Source of the DNA: CAISGS01 sp044376615
GTDB taxonomy: Bacteria > Pseudomonadota > Alphaproteobacteria > Caulobacterales > Caulobacteraceae
NCBI GenBank assembly: GCA_044376615.1
Contig: JBILKO010000049.1
Span: forward strand, 1 to 16,610
Length of the DNA stretch: 16,610 nucleotides
Direction: 5' to 3'
Shown: positions 1-8,434 of the stretch, one piece after another
How positions within the stretch are numbered: the stretch's first letter is position 1
How the letters are laid out: each line of letters opens with the position of its first letter
Notes under the pieces: model-generated
The model's input: only the letters and a program-made list of their open reading frames with translations
What the model was told of the DNA's origin: nothing
Databases searched by the model: none
Program-made: the position numbers and the translations under genes

Positions 1-1456
1 TGGCCTTCTCTGCGTCTGTTATCGTTCCGCTCGACTTAACTTGAGCCGCAAGAAGGTTATATTGCGCTTCCAATTGAGCTTTTTGCTGAGCGGCCAATTC
101 GGTTTTTTGTTTGGCGACGCTGGTGCGCAAGCTGATGACCTTGCTGACACCCTCAAAGACCCCATCAATGACGCGAATTGGCCAACTGGCTACCTCAGCG
201 ACCTCACTCGGGCGCGCGGCATCATAGTCAATCAATATTCCATCTTGGAACTTGGTCTTGTAGGTGGTCTTGGTAAAGGCACCAGCATTCTGTGGGAGGT
301 AGGATACAGGACCCGCTTGAGGCAGCTTTAACGCGACCACCTGAGCCGTGCGCCAAGTCGGATCAGACGTCGTATCCACCTTAGTGGAATCGGTCGGATC
401 ACAGTCCTTTACATAGTCTTTCGCACAGACCTGAATTTTTACCCATTGCTCGATAGGCGTACGATAGGCGATACCGTCAAGTACACCTTTGTTTCCTACT
501 GCTTCGACGGCTTTAAAATCGAAAGAATTATTTGACCCAAGCCGTTCAAATCTAACGCCCATACAGGTTAGCATTCTATTGGTCTGAGTTTCAGCATCAT
601 CGTTTGCTGCAAAATCGACAATTAGTATGCGCTTATCGGGAACATTTTTACAGTCGTCTGGCTCAGCATCTTCAATAACGGAAGCTGGGGCGCGTGACTT
701 ATCAAATAGTGGTGTTGATCCCCCAGAATTTAACTCGGCCACTGCACCAACGGCCTTAGACAGGGCAACAATGATTTCGCCGGTGCGATCAATAGCCGTC
801 GTATCGTTGCTAGTCAGCAAGCCCTCATTCGAAACCACTAAATGATTAGAGTCATCGCGAAATATATTATGAAATGTATTTAAGCGAAAACCATGTGCAG
901 GATCCGCACTGGGAGGTAGCAATTTGATTTCAACAACGGCTGTATAGTCGGTTTTTGATGCGCTTTCAGCTACGTCAGTATGTATTCCTTCTTTCATAGC
1001 CTTGGTTTTAATGTTGATTACTGCATTGGTTTTGCTTTTTAGTTCTTTGTTTGCCTTATCGAGCGCATCATTTGCCGATTCCAATGCCTTTTTTCGTTCT
1101 GTAAGCCGCGCATTCAAAATGGCCAAACCGCCATCGGTCGTGTTTGACGCAGCGATAAGTGTATCCTCAGCTAATCGCAGCGCCGCATTCGCTGCTCCAA
1201 CCGAAGCTTTTGCCGCATCTACGGCCTTCTGAGCTTCAGCTTGCGCCTTAATTGCATCTGCAAGGGGCTTTGGGGGCGCCGGGGCCTCATCGCGCTTGAT
1301 CCGCGTAACCGTGACCTGCGCCAATTGCCGCGGCAAGAAATAGGCAATACCGCGCCCACCTCTGTCATTAGTGGCCATAGACTGCGTCGTTACAGTCGCA
1401 CACCCGCTAAGGCCAATACAGGCTATAGCGACCATTTGAATTGCGTTGCGAAGCAT
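1..1456 (-). CDS. Large putative lipoprotein of unknown function, 3' end beyond window
   Basis: The minus strand stays open from an ATG at 1456 to the left edge, giving 485 visible residues without a stop. The N-terminus is a lipoprotein signal: a short hydrophobic stretch (MVAIACIGL) ending in the lipobox LSGC with Cys19 as the lipidation site, so the protein should be exported and membrane anchored. Residues 65-103 and 111-155 are rich in Ala, Lys, Glu and Gln and look like coiled coil; a second such stretch begins near residue 450 and runs off the window. The middle (about 165-440) is likely globular and holds several cysteines. The start has a good ribosome binding site (GGGGGAC) just upstream; an in-frame ATG at 1474 would place that site inside the gene. 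GC is visibly lower (about 40-47 percent in sampled rows) than in neighbouring genes (about 60 percent), which may mean recent acquisition. I do not recognise a family. Confidence 0.8.
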   Translation of the reverse strand, partial: MLRNAIQMVAIACIGLSGCATVTTQSMATNDRGGRGIAYFLPRQLAQVTVTRIKRDEAPAPPKPLADAIKAQAEAQKAVDAAKASVGAANAALRLAEDTLIAASNTTDGGLAILNARLTERKKALESANDALDKANKELKSKTNAVINIKTKAMKEGIHTDVAESASKTDYTAVVEIKLLPPSADPAHGFRLNTFHNIFRDDSNHLVVSNEGLLTSNDTTAIDRTGEIIVALSKAVGAVAELNSGGSTPLFDKSRAPASVIEDAEPDDCKNVPDKRILIVDFAANDDAETQTNRMLTCMGVRFERLGSNNSFDFKAVEAVGNKGVLDGIAYRTPIEQWVKIQVCAKDYVKDCDPTDSTKVDTTSDPTWRTAQVVALKLPQAGPVSYLPQNAGAFTKTTYKTKFQDGILIDYDAARPSEVAEVASWPIRVIDGVFEGVSKVISLRTSVAKQKTELAAQQKAQLEAQYNLLAAQVKSSGTITDAEKA

Positions 1457-1479
1457 GTCGTCCCCCGAAAACATTACCT

Positions 1480-1509
1480 TAGATAGAATTAAACGCCACG
1501 ATCAACCAA
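1480..1509 (-). promoter_or_regulatory. Candidate promoter of the lipoprotein gene
   Basis: On the minus strand TTGGTT (1504-1509) and TATCTA (1480-1485) are separated by 18 bases, which would start transcription near 1473, about 17 bases before the start codon. A perfect -35-like TTGACA also lies upstream (1527-1532) but has only a poor -10 partner at normal spacing. This is pattern matching only. Confidence 0.25.
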
Positions 1510-1598
1510 GCGCAAGGGCTATCTTTTGTCAAGCGATCTTAAGGTTCTGGGCGGACAATCAAGCCTTGGCATTATTCGCTAATGATCGTATCGGAAGT

Positions 1599-2102
1599 CT
1601 AGACGGCGGACTGCGATCCCTCCGTACCCAAAACTTCAATCAAGAGCCCAAGCGCCCGCACGGCAAAAGCCTGCATATTGCCAAGCCGGTCATCTTGCCC
1701 AGTCTCCAAGGTTATGACCCGCTCGGATAGGCCAGCAAGGCCAATACAGGTATGGCCCGCCGCATCGCCGTAAGGGTTGCCCGTCGGGCCTGCTGCACCG
1801 GTTTCGGATAGGCCCCAGGTCACACGAAAGCGGCTTTGGGCGGTACGAGCAAGCAAGAGCGCATAGGGCTCGCTCGCTGAGCGCATGCCCTCAACCGCCT
1901 CTGCCTCGATGGCCATCAGCTTGCGCCTGGCCCGGCCCGTATAGACAACCGCGCCGCCCAGAAAATACGCCGATGCACCCGGAACAGCGAGCAGCGCCGC
2001 CGAGATCAGGCCGCCACTTGAGGACTCAGCAACCGCAATCGTCTCTCCTCTGGCCTTTAATATGGTGCCCGCCGCCTGCCCTAGGGCCCAAAGATCTTGC
2101 AT
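1599..2102 (-). CDS. CinA C-terminal domain protein (PncC-like nicotinamide-nucleotide amidase)
   Basis: The 167-residue product is a stand-alone CinA C-terminal domain, close in length to E. coli PncC (about 165). This family hydrolyses nicotinamide mononucleotide to nicotinate mononucleotide and ammonia in NAD salvage. Family signatures are the AESSSGG loop (residues 26-31, equivalent to AESCTGG in most members), the following VPGASAYFLGGAVVY segment, and the glycine-rich ETGAAGPTGNPYGDAAG loop near 100-116. The ATG at 2102 was chosen because homology begins there and AAGGGA lies upstream. The frame could extend to 2231, but that would overlap the divergent ppc start and adds no family-like sequence. 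The gene is divergent from ppc with 82 bases between starts and precedes the lipoprotein gene on the same strand. Family assignment is firm; the exact substrate is inferred. Confidence 0.85.
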   Translation of the reverse strand: MQDLWALGQAAGTILKARGETIAVAESSSGGLISAALLAVPGASAYFLGGAVVYTGRARRKLMAIEAEAVEGMRSASEPYALLLARTAQSRFRVTWGLSETGAAGPTGNPYGDAAGHTCIGLAGLSERVITLETGQDDRLGNMQAFAVRALGLLIEVLGTEGSQSAV

Positions 2103-2184
2103 GCTGGTCCATCCCTTGACCTGAAACACGGTTTTTACATGTTTTGGTTTATGCTTACCCGGCAATTTAGGAAAGCATTGTCCC

Positions 2185-4866
2185 ATGAGCCTTGATGAGT
2201 CCACCACGCGGCGGGTTTCGCAAAACGTCAAGCTGTTGGAGCGGCTATTTCATGAGGCCGTCGCCTATCTAGACGGTGAGGCAAAACTGTCGCAGGTGCG
2301 CCAGGCCCGCACGGCAGGTGGCGACCTGGCCAGCCTCAATGCCGATGATGCGGTCTATCTGGTGCGGGCCCTGGCCTGTCTTTCCACATTGACCAATATC
2401 TCAGAAGACGTCGCGGGGCGCCGCCGCCTCGATGATGCTGTAGTCGACAATAAGCCTGCAACCCTGACCGGGGCGATTGAGCTTAAGCGAACGGAAGGTC
2501 TGACGGACCAGGCTATCCATTCGGTCTTGAGCCAAATGCGACTGACGCCAGTCTTTACCGCCCATCCAACCGAAATGCGCCGCGCCTCTGTCGTTGACCG
2601 GGAATTTGAAGTTTCGCGCATACTGGGCCTGCGCCGTCATTCCCTGCCCCGCACCCTCGATATCTGGACCCAGGACGAGCTTTTTCGCGCCGTCGCCCTG
2701 CTTTGGAAGACCCGACTACATCGCCCTGACCGGATTACAGTCAGCGACGAGATCGACAATACATTAGGTTTTGTCAAACGCGCCATCCTACCCGCCCTCG
2801 TGCGCCTTTATGAGGATTGGGGCCGCGACCTGCCTGAACAAGCCCCCTTCCCGCTCGTGCTTGGGCTTGGATCCTGGATTGGCGGCGACCGTGACGGCCA
2901 CCCCCATGTTGATCATGTCACGCTCAAGCTGGCCTTGTCGGAACAGGGCCGCGTCATTTTCGCCTATTATCTGGAGGAACTGGACCGGCTTGAGACCGAG
3001 CTAACCCTGTCCCTCACTCTAGCACCCGTATCAGATGAGGTGATGGAACTGGCCCGGCGCTCGGCCCAGCATTCGGTACACCGCGCCGACGAGCCCTATC
3101 GCCGCGCCTTGACCTATATTCGCGACCGCGTCGTGGCGACGGCCCAGGCGCTGTGGGCCTTACCACCAGGGACCAACCCGCTCGGAGGCCAAACCGCCGC
3201 CCCGGCCTATGGTGTGCCGTCGGAACTCATTCAGGACCTCTCCAGCATTCGCGACAGCCTCATTGCGCATGGGGGCGAGCGCCTGGTCGGGTCAAGCCTC
3301 AAGACCCTATTACAGATCGTGCGCTGCTGCGGCTTTCACCTCCTATCGCTGGATCTGCGGCAAAATTCGGATGTGCATGAAAAGGTGATTGCCGAACTCT
3401 TTGCCCAGTCTCCCGCGCCGATCGACTATCTCAGCCTCGATGAGGATCAGCGCATTGAGGTCCTAACTGAACAGCTGAGCGACGAGCGGGTCCTGCGTTG
3501 GCCATTTGCGTCCTATTCCGACCTGACCAAGCGCGAGCTAAAAATTCTCGATGCTGCCGCCGAAACGGTAAAGGCCTATGGCGCAGAAGCCATTGGTGCC
3601 TATGTGATATCCAAGGCAGCCTCGGTCTCAGATATTCTGGAGCCGCTTGTCCTGCTCAAGCAGGCAGGCCTGGTGTTTGGCGGCGCCTCTCCGCGCTCGC
3701 TTTTACGCATTGCGCCCCTATTCGAAACCATTGCCGACCTCGAGGCTGCGCCCGCAATCATGGATCGTTGGCTCCAGCTACCGGCGGCAAAGTCACTGCT
3801 TGGGCCCAGTGCAGTTCAAGAAGTGATGCTGGGCTATTCCGACAGCAATAAGGATGGCGGCTACACCGCCTCGCGTTGGTCGCTGCATCGCGCCTCAAGT
3901 GAGATCTTAAATTCGTGCTCAGCCCAGAATGTGAGCCTGCAGCTATTTCACGGCCGAGGCGGCTCGGTCGGGCGCGGCGGCGGCTCAAGTTTTGCCGCCA
4001 TCTTGGCCCAGCCAGCGGGAACTGTTCAGGGCCGCATGCGCCTAACCGAACAAGGCGAAATGATTGCGCGCAAATTTGGCGATGAGGTCACGGCCCGCAA
4101 AAGCCTTGATAGCCTAACCGCCGCCGTATTCTTGGCCACAACCCACAAGGAGGCCGAAGGTCACGGCAATGGCTCGCTCGACAGCCGTTTTGGGCCAATT
4201 ATGGACAAGATCACAGACGGATCCTGCGAAGCCTATCAGGATCTGGTCTATCGCGATCCAGCCTTCGCCGGGTTTTTCCGCACGGTTACGCCGATTTCCG
4301 AAATCATTGATCTAAAGATTGGCAGTCGCCCAGCATCAAGAACTGCATCGGGACGCATTGAAGATCTTCGCGCTATTCCCTGGGTGTTTAGCTGGTCCCA
4401 GTCCAGGTTCATGTTGCCAGGCTGGTACGGGTTCGCTAGCGGCGTTGAACGCGCGGGCGTTTCCATCAGCCAATTGCAAGACATGGCCGGAAACTGGGGG
4501 TTTTTGGACACCTTCCTGGCCAATATGGCCGTCGCCCTAGCCCAAAGCGATATGGAAATCGCTAAGGCCTATGCTGCGCTATCTCCGGACCGCGGTGCCG
4601 CCGACCGGATTTTTGCGCAGATCGCAAAGGAGTGGGACCAGGCTAACGCCTTGATCCTCAGTATCCGCAGCATGACGGGACTATTAGACGACCAGACAGA
4701 GCTGGCTGCCTCGATCGCCCTATCTCGGCCCTGTTTGGATCCGCTCAATCGCCTTCAGATCGAGCTTCTTTCGCGGCGGCGGCGCGGAGAAACCGGCAGT
4801 TCGATCCAGCTGGGCATTCAATTGACCTTAAACGGCATTGCGGCTGCCCTGCGCAATACCGGCTAA
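2185..4866 (+). CDS. ppc: Phosphoenolpyruvate carboxylase
   Basis: This cytoplasmic enzyme adds bicarbonate to phosphoenolpyruvate to give oxaloacetate and phosphate, refilling the TCA cycle. The 893-residue product matches the usual bacterial length (E. coli 883) and is complete. Visible landmarks in order: the catalytic histidine in TAHPTE (His127, E. coli His138), GSWIGGDRDGHP, the LDLRQNSDVH segment, YSDSNKDGG (Lys556), HGRGGSVGRGGG (His589, Arg591; E. coli His579, Arg581), RLTEQGEMI, the PWVFSWSQSRFMLPGWYG block, and the RNTG carboxyl end that contributes to the active and allosteric sites. One allosteric position is unusual: where E. coli has Lys773 in its aspartate-inhibitor site, this protein reads ALAQSDMEIA (Gln787). 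The start ATG has AGGAAA about a dozen bases upstream. It is divergent from the PncC-like gene and is followed after 77 bases by the puuA-like gene. Confidence 0.97.
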   Translation: MSLDESTTRRVSQNVKLLERLFHEAVAYLDGEAKLSQVRQARTAGGDLASLNADDAVYLVRALACLSTLTNISEDVAGRRRLDDAVVDNKPATLTGAIELKRTEGLTDQAIHSVLSQMRLTPVFTAHPTEMRRASVVDREFEVSRILGLRRHSLPRTLDIWTQDELFRAVALLWKTRLHRPDRITVSDEIDNTLGFVKRAILPALVRLYEDWGRDLPEQAPFPLVLGLGSWIGGDRDGHPHVDHVTLKLALSEQGRVIFAYYLEELDRLETELTLSLTLAPVSDEVMELARRSAQHSVHRADEPYRRALTYIRDRVVATAQALWALPPGTNPLGGQTAAPAYGVPSELIQDLSSIRDSLIAHGGERLVGSSLKTLLQIVRCCGFHLLSLDLRQNSDVHEKVIAELFAQSPAPIDYLSLDEDQRIEVLTEQLSDERVLRWPFASYSDLTKRELKILDAAAETVKAYGAEAIGAYVISKAASVSDILEPLVLLKQAGLVFGGASPRSLLRIAPLFETIADLEAAPAIMDRWLQLPAAKSLLGPSAVQEVMLGYSDSNKDGGYTASRWSLHRASSEILNSCSAQNVSLQLFHGRGGSVGRGGGSSFAAILAQPAGTVQGRMRLTEQGEMIARKFGDEVTARKSLDSLTAAVFLATTHKEAEGHGNGSLDSRFGPIMDKITDGSCEAYQDLVYRDPAFAGFFRTVTPISEIIDLKIGSRPASRTASGRIEDLRAIPWVFSWSQSRFMLPGWYGFASGVERAGVSISQLQDMAGNWGFLDTFLANMAVALAQSDMEIAKAYAALSPDRGAADRIFAQIAKEWDQANALILSIRSMTGLLDDQTELAASIALSRPCLDPLNRLQIELLSRRRRGETGSSIQLGIQLTLNGIAAALRNTG

Positions 4867-4872
4867 AGTGCA

Positions 4873-4890
4873 AAATTGTGATCACAATTT
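4873..4890. promoter_or_regulatory. Perfect 18-bp palindrome, probable operator of the puuA-puuB pair
   Basis: AAATTGTGATCACAATTT is a perfect inverted repeat with no central spacer, sitting in the 77-bp gap between ppc and the puuA-like gene. Its right end touches a candidate -35 box. It has no GC-rich stem followed by a T run, so a terminator role is less likely. The core TTGTGATCACAA fits the size and style of sites bound by dimeric helix-turn-helix regulators (GntR-type or similar); which regulator is unknown, and none is encoded nearby. Confidence 0.55.
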
Positions 4891-4917
4891 GCCAATTTTG
4901 AGGGCTTGGGTTAGGCT
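4889..4917 (+). promoter_or_regulatory. Candidate promoter of the puuA-puuB pair
   Basis: TTGCCA (4889-4894) and TAGGCT (4912-4917) are separated by 17 bases, placing a start near 4924, about 20 bases before the puuA-like ATG. The upstream palindrome overlaps the -35 element by two bases, a geometry that suits either repression or activation. The -10 match is weak. Confidence 0.3.
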
Positions 4918-4943
4918 GATAGTGCTCAGAATGGAAATGTGAC

Positions 4944-6347
4944 ATGAAACCCAAATCCAAACACCGCAAATCCGCTGTGGCTGCCAAACGTGGTGTCGCC
5001 TCGATTGAAGAGGCGGTTCAATGGTTTGCCAAACAGAACATTGAAGAGATTGAATGCTTTGTGCCCGACCTGGCCGGTGTGGCGCGGGGCAAGATCATGC
5101 CGGTGCGAAAGTTTCTAAAGGCGGGCAATATGAACCTGCCGCTATCGGTGTTCTATCAGACCATTACCGGCGATTTTCCAGACCTTGATGGCCTGATCGA
5201 TACGGTTCAGTCCGATACCGACATTGTTCTGGTCCCCGATTTTGCTACCCTAGCCAGTGTGCCCTGGGCCCAAGATCCAACCGGCCAGGTTATCCATGAT
5301 GCCTATCATCCCGACGGCCGCCCGGTTGAGGAAAGCCCGCGTCAGGTGCTGCGGCGGGTAATGTCGCTCTATCATGCCAAGGGCTGGGACCCTGTCGTAG
5401 CGCCCGAACTTGAGTTTTATCTCGTTGAGAAGAACGTCGACCCTGACTATCCGCTTCGCCCGCCCGTTGGCCGATCGGGGCGGCCCGAGACTGGCCGCCA
5501 AGGTTATTCGATCTCGGCCGTCAATGAGTTCGATGCCCTGTTTGAGGACATGTATGAATATTCAGAGCATCAAGGCCTAGAGATCGACACCCTGATCCAT
5601 GAAAGCGGCGTGGCTCAAATGGAGATCAATCTGCGCCACGGCAATGCACTCGAGCTCGCCGATCAGGTCTTTATGTTCAAGCGCACCATTCGCGAAGCGG
5701 CGATGGAGCATGAGATCTATGCGACCTTTATGGCCAAGCCCATGGCGGCAGAACCCGGGTCTGCCATGCATATCCACCAGTCCATTGTTGGTCTCGAAGA
5801 CCGAAAGAACCTGTTTTCTGATCCGGACTCTGGCGGGCCAACCGAACTCTTCTATAGCTTCATTGCCGGCCAACAGCGCTATATGCCGGCGATCATGGGG
5901 ATATTGGCCCCATACGTGAATTCCTATCGCCGGATCAGCAAGGAATCTGGCGCGCCAGTCAATACCCAATGGGGCTATGATAATCGCACCGCCGGTATTC
6001 GTGTACCGCCTTCAGATGCGGCTAATCGCCGGGTCGAAAACCGGGTTCCCTCGTCGGATGCCAATCCCTATCTGGCCATCGCGGCGGTCCTGGCAACCGG
6101 CTATCTTGGCATGATTGAAGGGCTCAAGCCCACGGCCCCCGTGGATACAGACGCCAATCTGCGCGGGGTTGAGTTACCGCGCAGCCTGATCGAGTCTGTT
6201 ACCCACCTACAGGCCTGTGCGCCCCTTGCCGATATATTGGGCGCCAGCTTTGTCAGCGCCTATTCACGGGTCAAGATGGCAGAATATGAGGCCTTTATGC
6301 GCACAATCAGCCCGTGGGAGCGTGAATTCCTGCTGCTGAATGTCTGA
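4944..6347 (+). CDS. puuA: Gamma-glutamylputrescine synthetase-like glutamine synthetase family protein
   Basis: The 467-residue protein belongs to the glutamine synthetase superfamily and resembles PuuA (E. coli 472), which joins glutamate to putrescine using ATP in the cytoplasm. Visible family features: an N-terminal beta-grasp part with VPDLAGVARGKIMP (40-53), the metal and substrate glutamates in APELEFYL (Glu155, Glu157), HESGVAQMEINL (Glu220, Glu227), AMHIHQS (His276, His278), then NRTAGIRVP (348-355) and ENRVPSSDANPY (366-376). There is no adenylylation-site tyrosine loop of the kind found in GlnA-I, in keeping with the polyamine branch. Upstream ATGs at 4931 and 4937 run straight into TGA, so 4944 is the start. 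The stop is two bases before the puuB-like ATG, implying translational coupling and supporting the putrescine assignment. A related amine (spermidine, ethanolamine) as substrate is possible. Confidence 0.85.
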   Translation: MKPKSKHRKSAVAAKRGVASIEEAVQWFAKQNIEEIECFVPDLAGVARGKIMPVRKFLKAGNMNLPLSVFYQTITGDFPDLDGLIDTVQSDTDIVLVPDFATLASVPWAQDPTGQVIHDAYHPDGRPVEESPRQVLRRVMSLYHAKGWDPVVAPELEFYLVEKNVDPDYPLRPPVGRSGRPETGRQGYSISAVNEFDALFEDMYEYSEHQGLEIDTLIHESGVAQMEINLRHGNALELADQVFMFKRTIREAAMEHEIYATFMAKPMAAEPGSAMHIHQSIVGLEDRKNLFSDPDSGGPTELFYSFIAGQQRYMPAIMGILAPYVNSYRRISKESGAPVNTQWGYDNRTAGIRVPPSDAANRRVENRVPSSDANPYLAIAAVLATGYLGMIEGLKPTAPVDTDANLRGVELPRSLIESVTHLQACAPLADILGASFVSAYSRVKMAEYEAFMRTISPWEREFLLLNV

Positions 6348-6349
6348 TC

Positions 6350-7639
6350 ATGAGCGCACGAAACCTTGGGCATCCAACCGGATCTTGGTATGCCGCGACC
6401 GCCCATGCCTTCCCCTCGCTTGCAAGGCTTGAGGGCAAGCACCAGGCTGAGGTCTGTATTGTTGGCGCCGGCTATACGGGACTTGGCGCTGCCCTTGAGC
6501 TCGCCGGTAAGGGCGTCTCGGCCATTGTTTTGGAAGGTGTAACCGTCGGATCGGGCGCGTCAGGGCGAAATGGCGGCCAGGTGCATCCCGGCCAAAGGCG
6601 CGAACAAGCCTGGCTCGAACAGGTTTTGGGACACGACGACGCCAAGGCCCTTTGGCAAATGGCCCTAGATGCGCGGTCAAACCTTTCGAACTTGATCAGC
6701 CGCCATAGCATTGATTGCGAATTTAAGCCGGGCCTCATCCATGCGCGGCATCGACCTGGCGGGGAAGGCGAAGACCTGCGCAGCATAGATCATATGGCCA
6801 AGGTCTATAATTATCACCAAATCTCGATGATTGATCGTGACCAGCTAGCCGATGACCTTGGCACAAATGTCTATTATGGAGGCACTTGCGACCAGGGCGG
6901 CGGCCATCTGCACCCCCTCAATCTTGCCCTTGGCATGGCGAGGGCCGCGCGGGCAATGGGCGTAGAGATTTATGAGCACAGCCGCGTCTTGAGTTGGGCG
7001 AAAACCCATCAAGGCATGACGGTCAAGACCGCGCATGGCGAGGTTGACTGCAAACACCTTATCCTGACCGGCGACGGCTATATCGACGGACTATCGTCCG
7101 AAATTGATGCCCAGGTCATGCCGATCAATAATTTTGTGCTCGCAACGGCACCCTTGGGCGATTTGGCCGATCAGATTATCCGAAGCGATATGGCTGTGGC
7201 TGATAGCCGGTTTGTGGTCAATTATTTCCGCAAATCGCCTGACGGTCGGTTATTGTTCGGCGGCGGCGAGAACTACAGCCCCTGGTATCCTGCAAACCTG
7301 ACGGCATTTGTTCGCCGACATATGTTGAAAATCTATCCGAACCTTAAACACCAACCCATCACCCATGCCTGGGGCGGCACCTTAGGCATAACCATGACCC
7401 GGGTTCCGTTTGTTCGGCAAATCAAGCCCGGTGTCGTGGCAGCAGCCGGGTATAGCGGCCAAGGTGTGATGCTTGCTCCCTATTTTGGCAAGATCCTGGC
7501 GCAAGCAAGTCTAGGGGAAATGGCGGGGCTTAACCTTTTATCGCGCCTGCCAACGCCCAAATTTCCTGGCGACAAGCTCTTACGCTGGCCAGCTTTGGTC
7601 GCTGGCCTTAGCTGGTACGCCCTGCGCGACCGGCTCTAA
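6350..7639 (+). CDS. puuB: Gamma-glutamylputrescine oxidoreductase-like FAD enzyme
   Basis: The 429-residue product is an FAD-dependent amine oxidoreductase of the DAO family, most like PuuB, which oxidises gamma-glutamylputrescine to the aminoaldehyde with release of ammonia and hydrogen peroxide. It has the N-terminal dinucleotide fold VCIVGAGYTGLGAALELA (GAGYTG at 39-44), the typical SGRNGGQ motif (71-77), and the C-terminal HAWGGTLGITMTRVPFV and AAGYSGQGVMLAPYFGK segments that close around the flavin. It starts two bases after the puuA-like stop. The later pathway genes (aldehyde dehydrogenase PuuC, hydrolase PuuD, transaminase PuuE) are not in the window. Its TAA stop overlaps the stop of the convergent membrane-protein gene. 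Family is certain; substrate is inferred mainly from the pairing. Confidence 0.85.
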   Translation: MSARNLGHPTGSWYAATAHAFPSLARLEGKHQAEVCIVGAGYTGLGAALELAGKGVSAIVLEGVTVGSGASGRNGGQVHPGQRREQAWLEQVLGHDDAKALWQMALDARSNLSNLISRHSIDCEFKPGLIHARHRPGGEGEDLRSIDHMAKVYNYHQISMIDRDQLADDLGTNVYYGGTCDQGGGHLHPLNLALGMARAARAMGVEIYEHSRVLSWAKTHQGMTVKTAHGEVDCKHLILTGDGYIDGLSSEIDAQVMPINNFVLATAPLGDLADQIIRSDMAVADSRFVVNYFRKSPDGRLLFGGGENYSPWYPANLTAFVRRHMLKIYPNLKHQPITHAWGGTLGITMTRVPFVRQIKPGVVAAAGYSGQGVMLAPYFGKILAQASLGEMAGLNLLSRLPTPKFPGDKLLRWPALVAGLSWYALRDRL

Positions 7640-8025
7640 TCCTCGCTTGAGGGCGGCGGTGCAGTCGTAAACGTACGGACCAGGCTTGCGAGTAAATCGG
7701 GGTTCCGCGACAGAATTAAGCCGATAAGGGCCGCCAGCGCTGTACTCGTTAGGGGCTTGGCCTGCACCAGATCGAGCAAGATATCTACAAGGTGGGCACC
7801 ACTCGCCCTGGCCGGCCTGGGTTCAGGGCGTTGAACGGCGATCATGGCAGCGACCAGGGCCAAGACTGCAAATCCAGCCGCTATTAAGGCTAGTGTGCCG
7901 GCCTCACCCAGAAGCGGCAATAGCACCGCATGAACCGCAAGCGCCAAAGCGATAACACAAACAGCAACAGCGGAGACGACGACCGCCCCCGCTGCAAGTG
8001 CCCTAAATAGCCTTGCCGTAATCAA
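7636..8025 (-). CDS. Small two-TM membrane protein, YqjE/holin-superfamily-like
   Basis: The 129-residue product has two hydrophobic segments (about residues 8-36 and 42-64), then a proline- and arginine-rich linker, an amphipathic stretch and a short weakly hydrophobic segment (about 94-107). The size, the twin membrane segments and the position directly after a YqjD-type gene match YqjE of the phage-holin-like superfamily in the enterobacterial yqjCDEK cluster; the sequence match itself is loose. The apparent start is a TTG that overlaps the TGA stop of the upstream gene (TTGA, 8022-8025), indicating coupling; no ATG is available near it. The 3' end overlaps the puuB-like stop by four bases from the other strand. 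Role unknown, probably inner membrane or stress related. Confidence 0.65.
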   Translation of the reverse strand: MITARLFRALAAGAVVVSAVAVCVIALALAVHAVLLPLLGEAGTLALIAAGFAVLALVAAMIAVQRPEPRPARASGAHLVDILLDLVQAKPLTSTALAALIGLILSRNPDLLASLVRTFTTAPPPSSED

Positions 8026-8333
8026 TGCCGACGACCCGCATTTAGCAGCAACCCGACCAAGACACCCGCACCGAGTGCCGCCGCCAAGGCGGTTACAGGC
8101 TTGGCTCGGACTTGCTCGGAAACCAATTGTTGGGCCGTTTCGAGCTGGCCCTCAGCAGCGGTGACATAAGCCTTCGACTGGCTTTGCACCGTTAAAAGCG
8201 CCTGCTTGACCGACTGATCAACCCGTCTGCCCATCTCGGTCATAAGCGCCTGCATATCGGCCTCACTGAGGCTGATGTTTTGGACCTGAACGTCTTGAAC
8301 AAGGTCCGTTGGAATGCGAGGCTTGATGGCCAT
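8022..8333 (-). CDS. YqjD/ElaB/DUF883-like C-tail-anchored protein
   Basis: The 103-residue protein has a helical, coiled-coil-like body (QALMTEMGRRVDQSVKQALL and following) and a C-terminal segment with the family pattern: Lys-Pro, a run of Ala/Leu/Gly residues (KPVTALAAALGAGVLVGLLL) and a basic tail (NAGRRH). In E. coli, YqjD and ElaB use such a tail to sit in the inner membrane and bind ribosomes in stationary phase; the role here is inferred from that. The start at 8333 is preferred because GGAGAGG lies just upstream; the in-frame ATG at 8345 has no spaced ribosome binding site. It is the first gene of a two-gene unit with the YqjE-like gene. Confidence 0.7.
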   Translation of the reverse strand: MAIKPRIPTDLVQDVQVQNISLSEADMQALMTEMGRRVDQSVKQALLTVQSQSKAYVTAAEGQLETAQQLVSEQVRAKPVTALAAALGAGVLVGLLLNAGRRH

Positions 8334-8434
8334 TGCCCTCTCCATCCTGTTTCGACTGTGGGGTCTGACCTTAGGCGTTCAAACCCCTTTTGTATAGGCC
8401 CCATTAGGCCTTGTATTCCTGCCAGCCAGCAAGG

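Noticed and set aside
41..1486. Several plus-strand open frames of 70-100 codons opposite the lipoprotein gene
   Set aside because: They have no ribosome sites or family features, and the minus strand carries one uninterrupted frame with a signal peptide and lipobox across the same region.
2103..2231. N-terminal extension of the PncC-like protein to 2231
   Set aside because: It would overlap the start of ppc and add 43 residues without family similarity; the ATG at 2102 fits the family length.
7636..7639. Overlapping stop codons of the convergent puuB-like and YqjE-like genes
   Set aside because: Compact convergent ends like this are common in dense bacterial genomes and need no special explanation.
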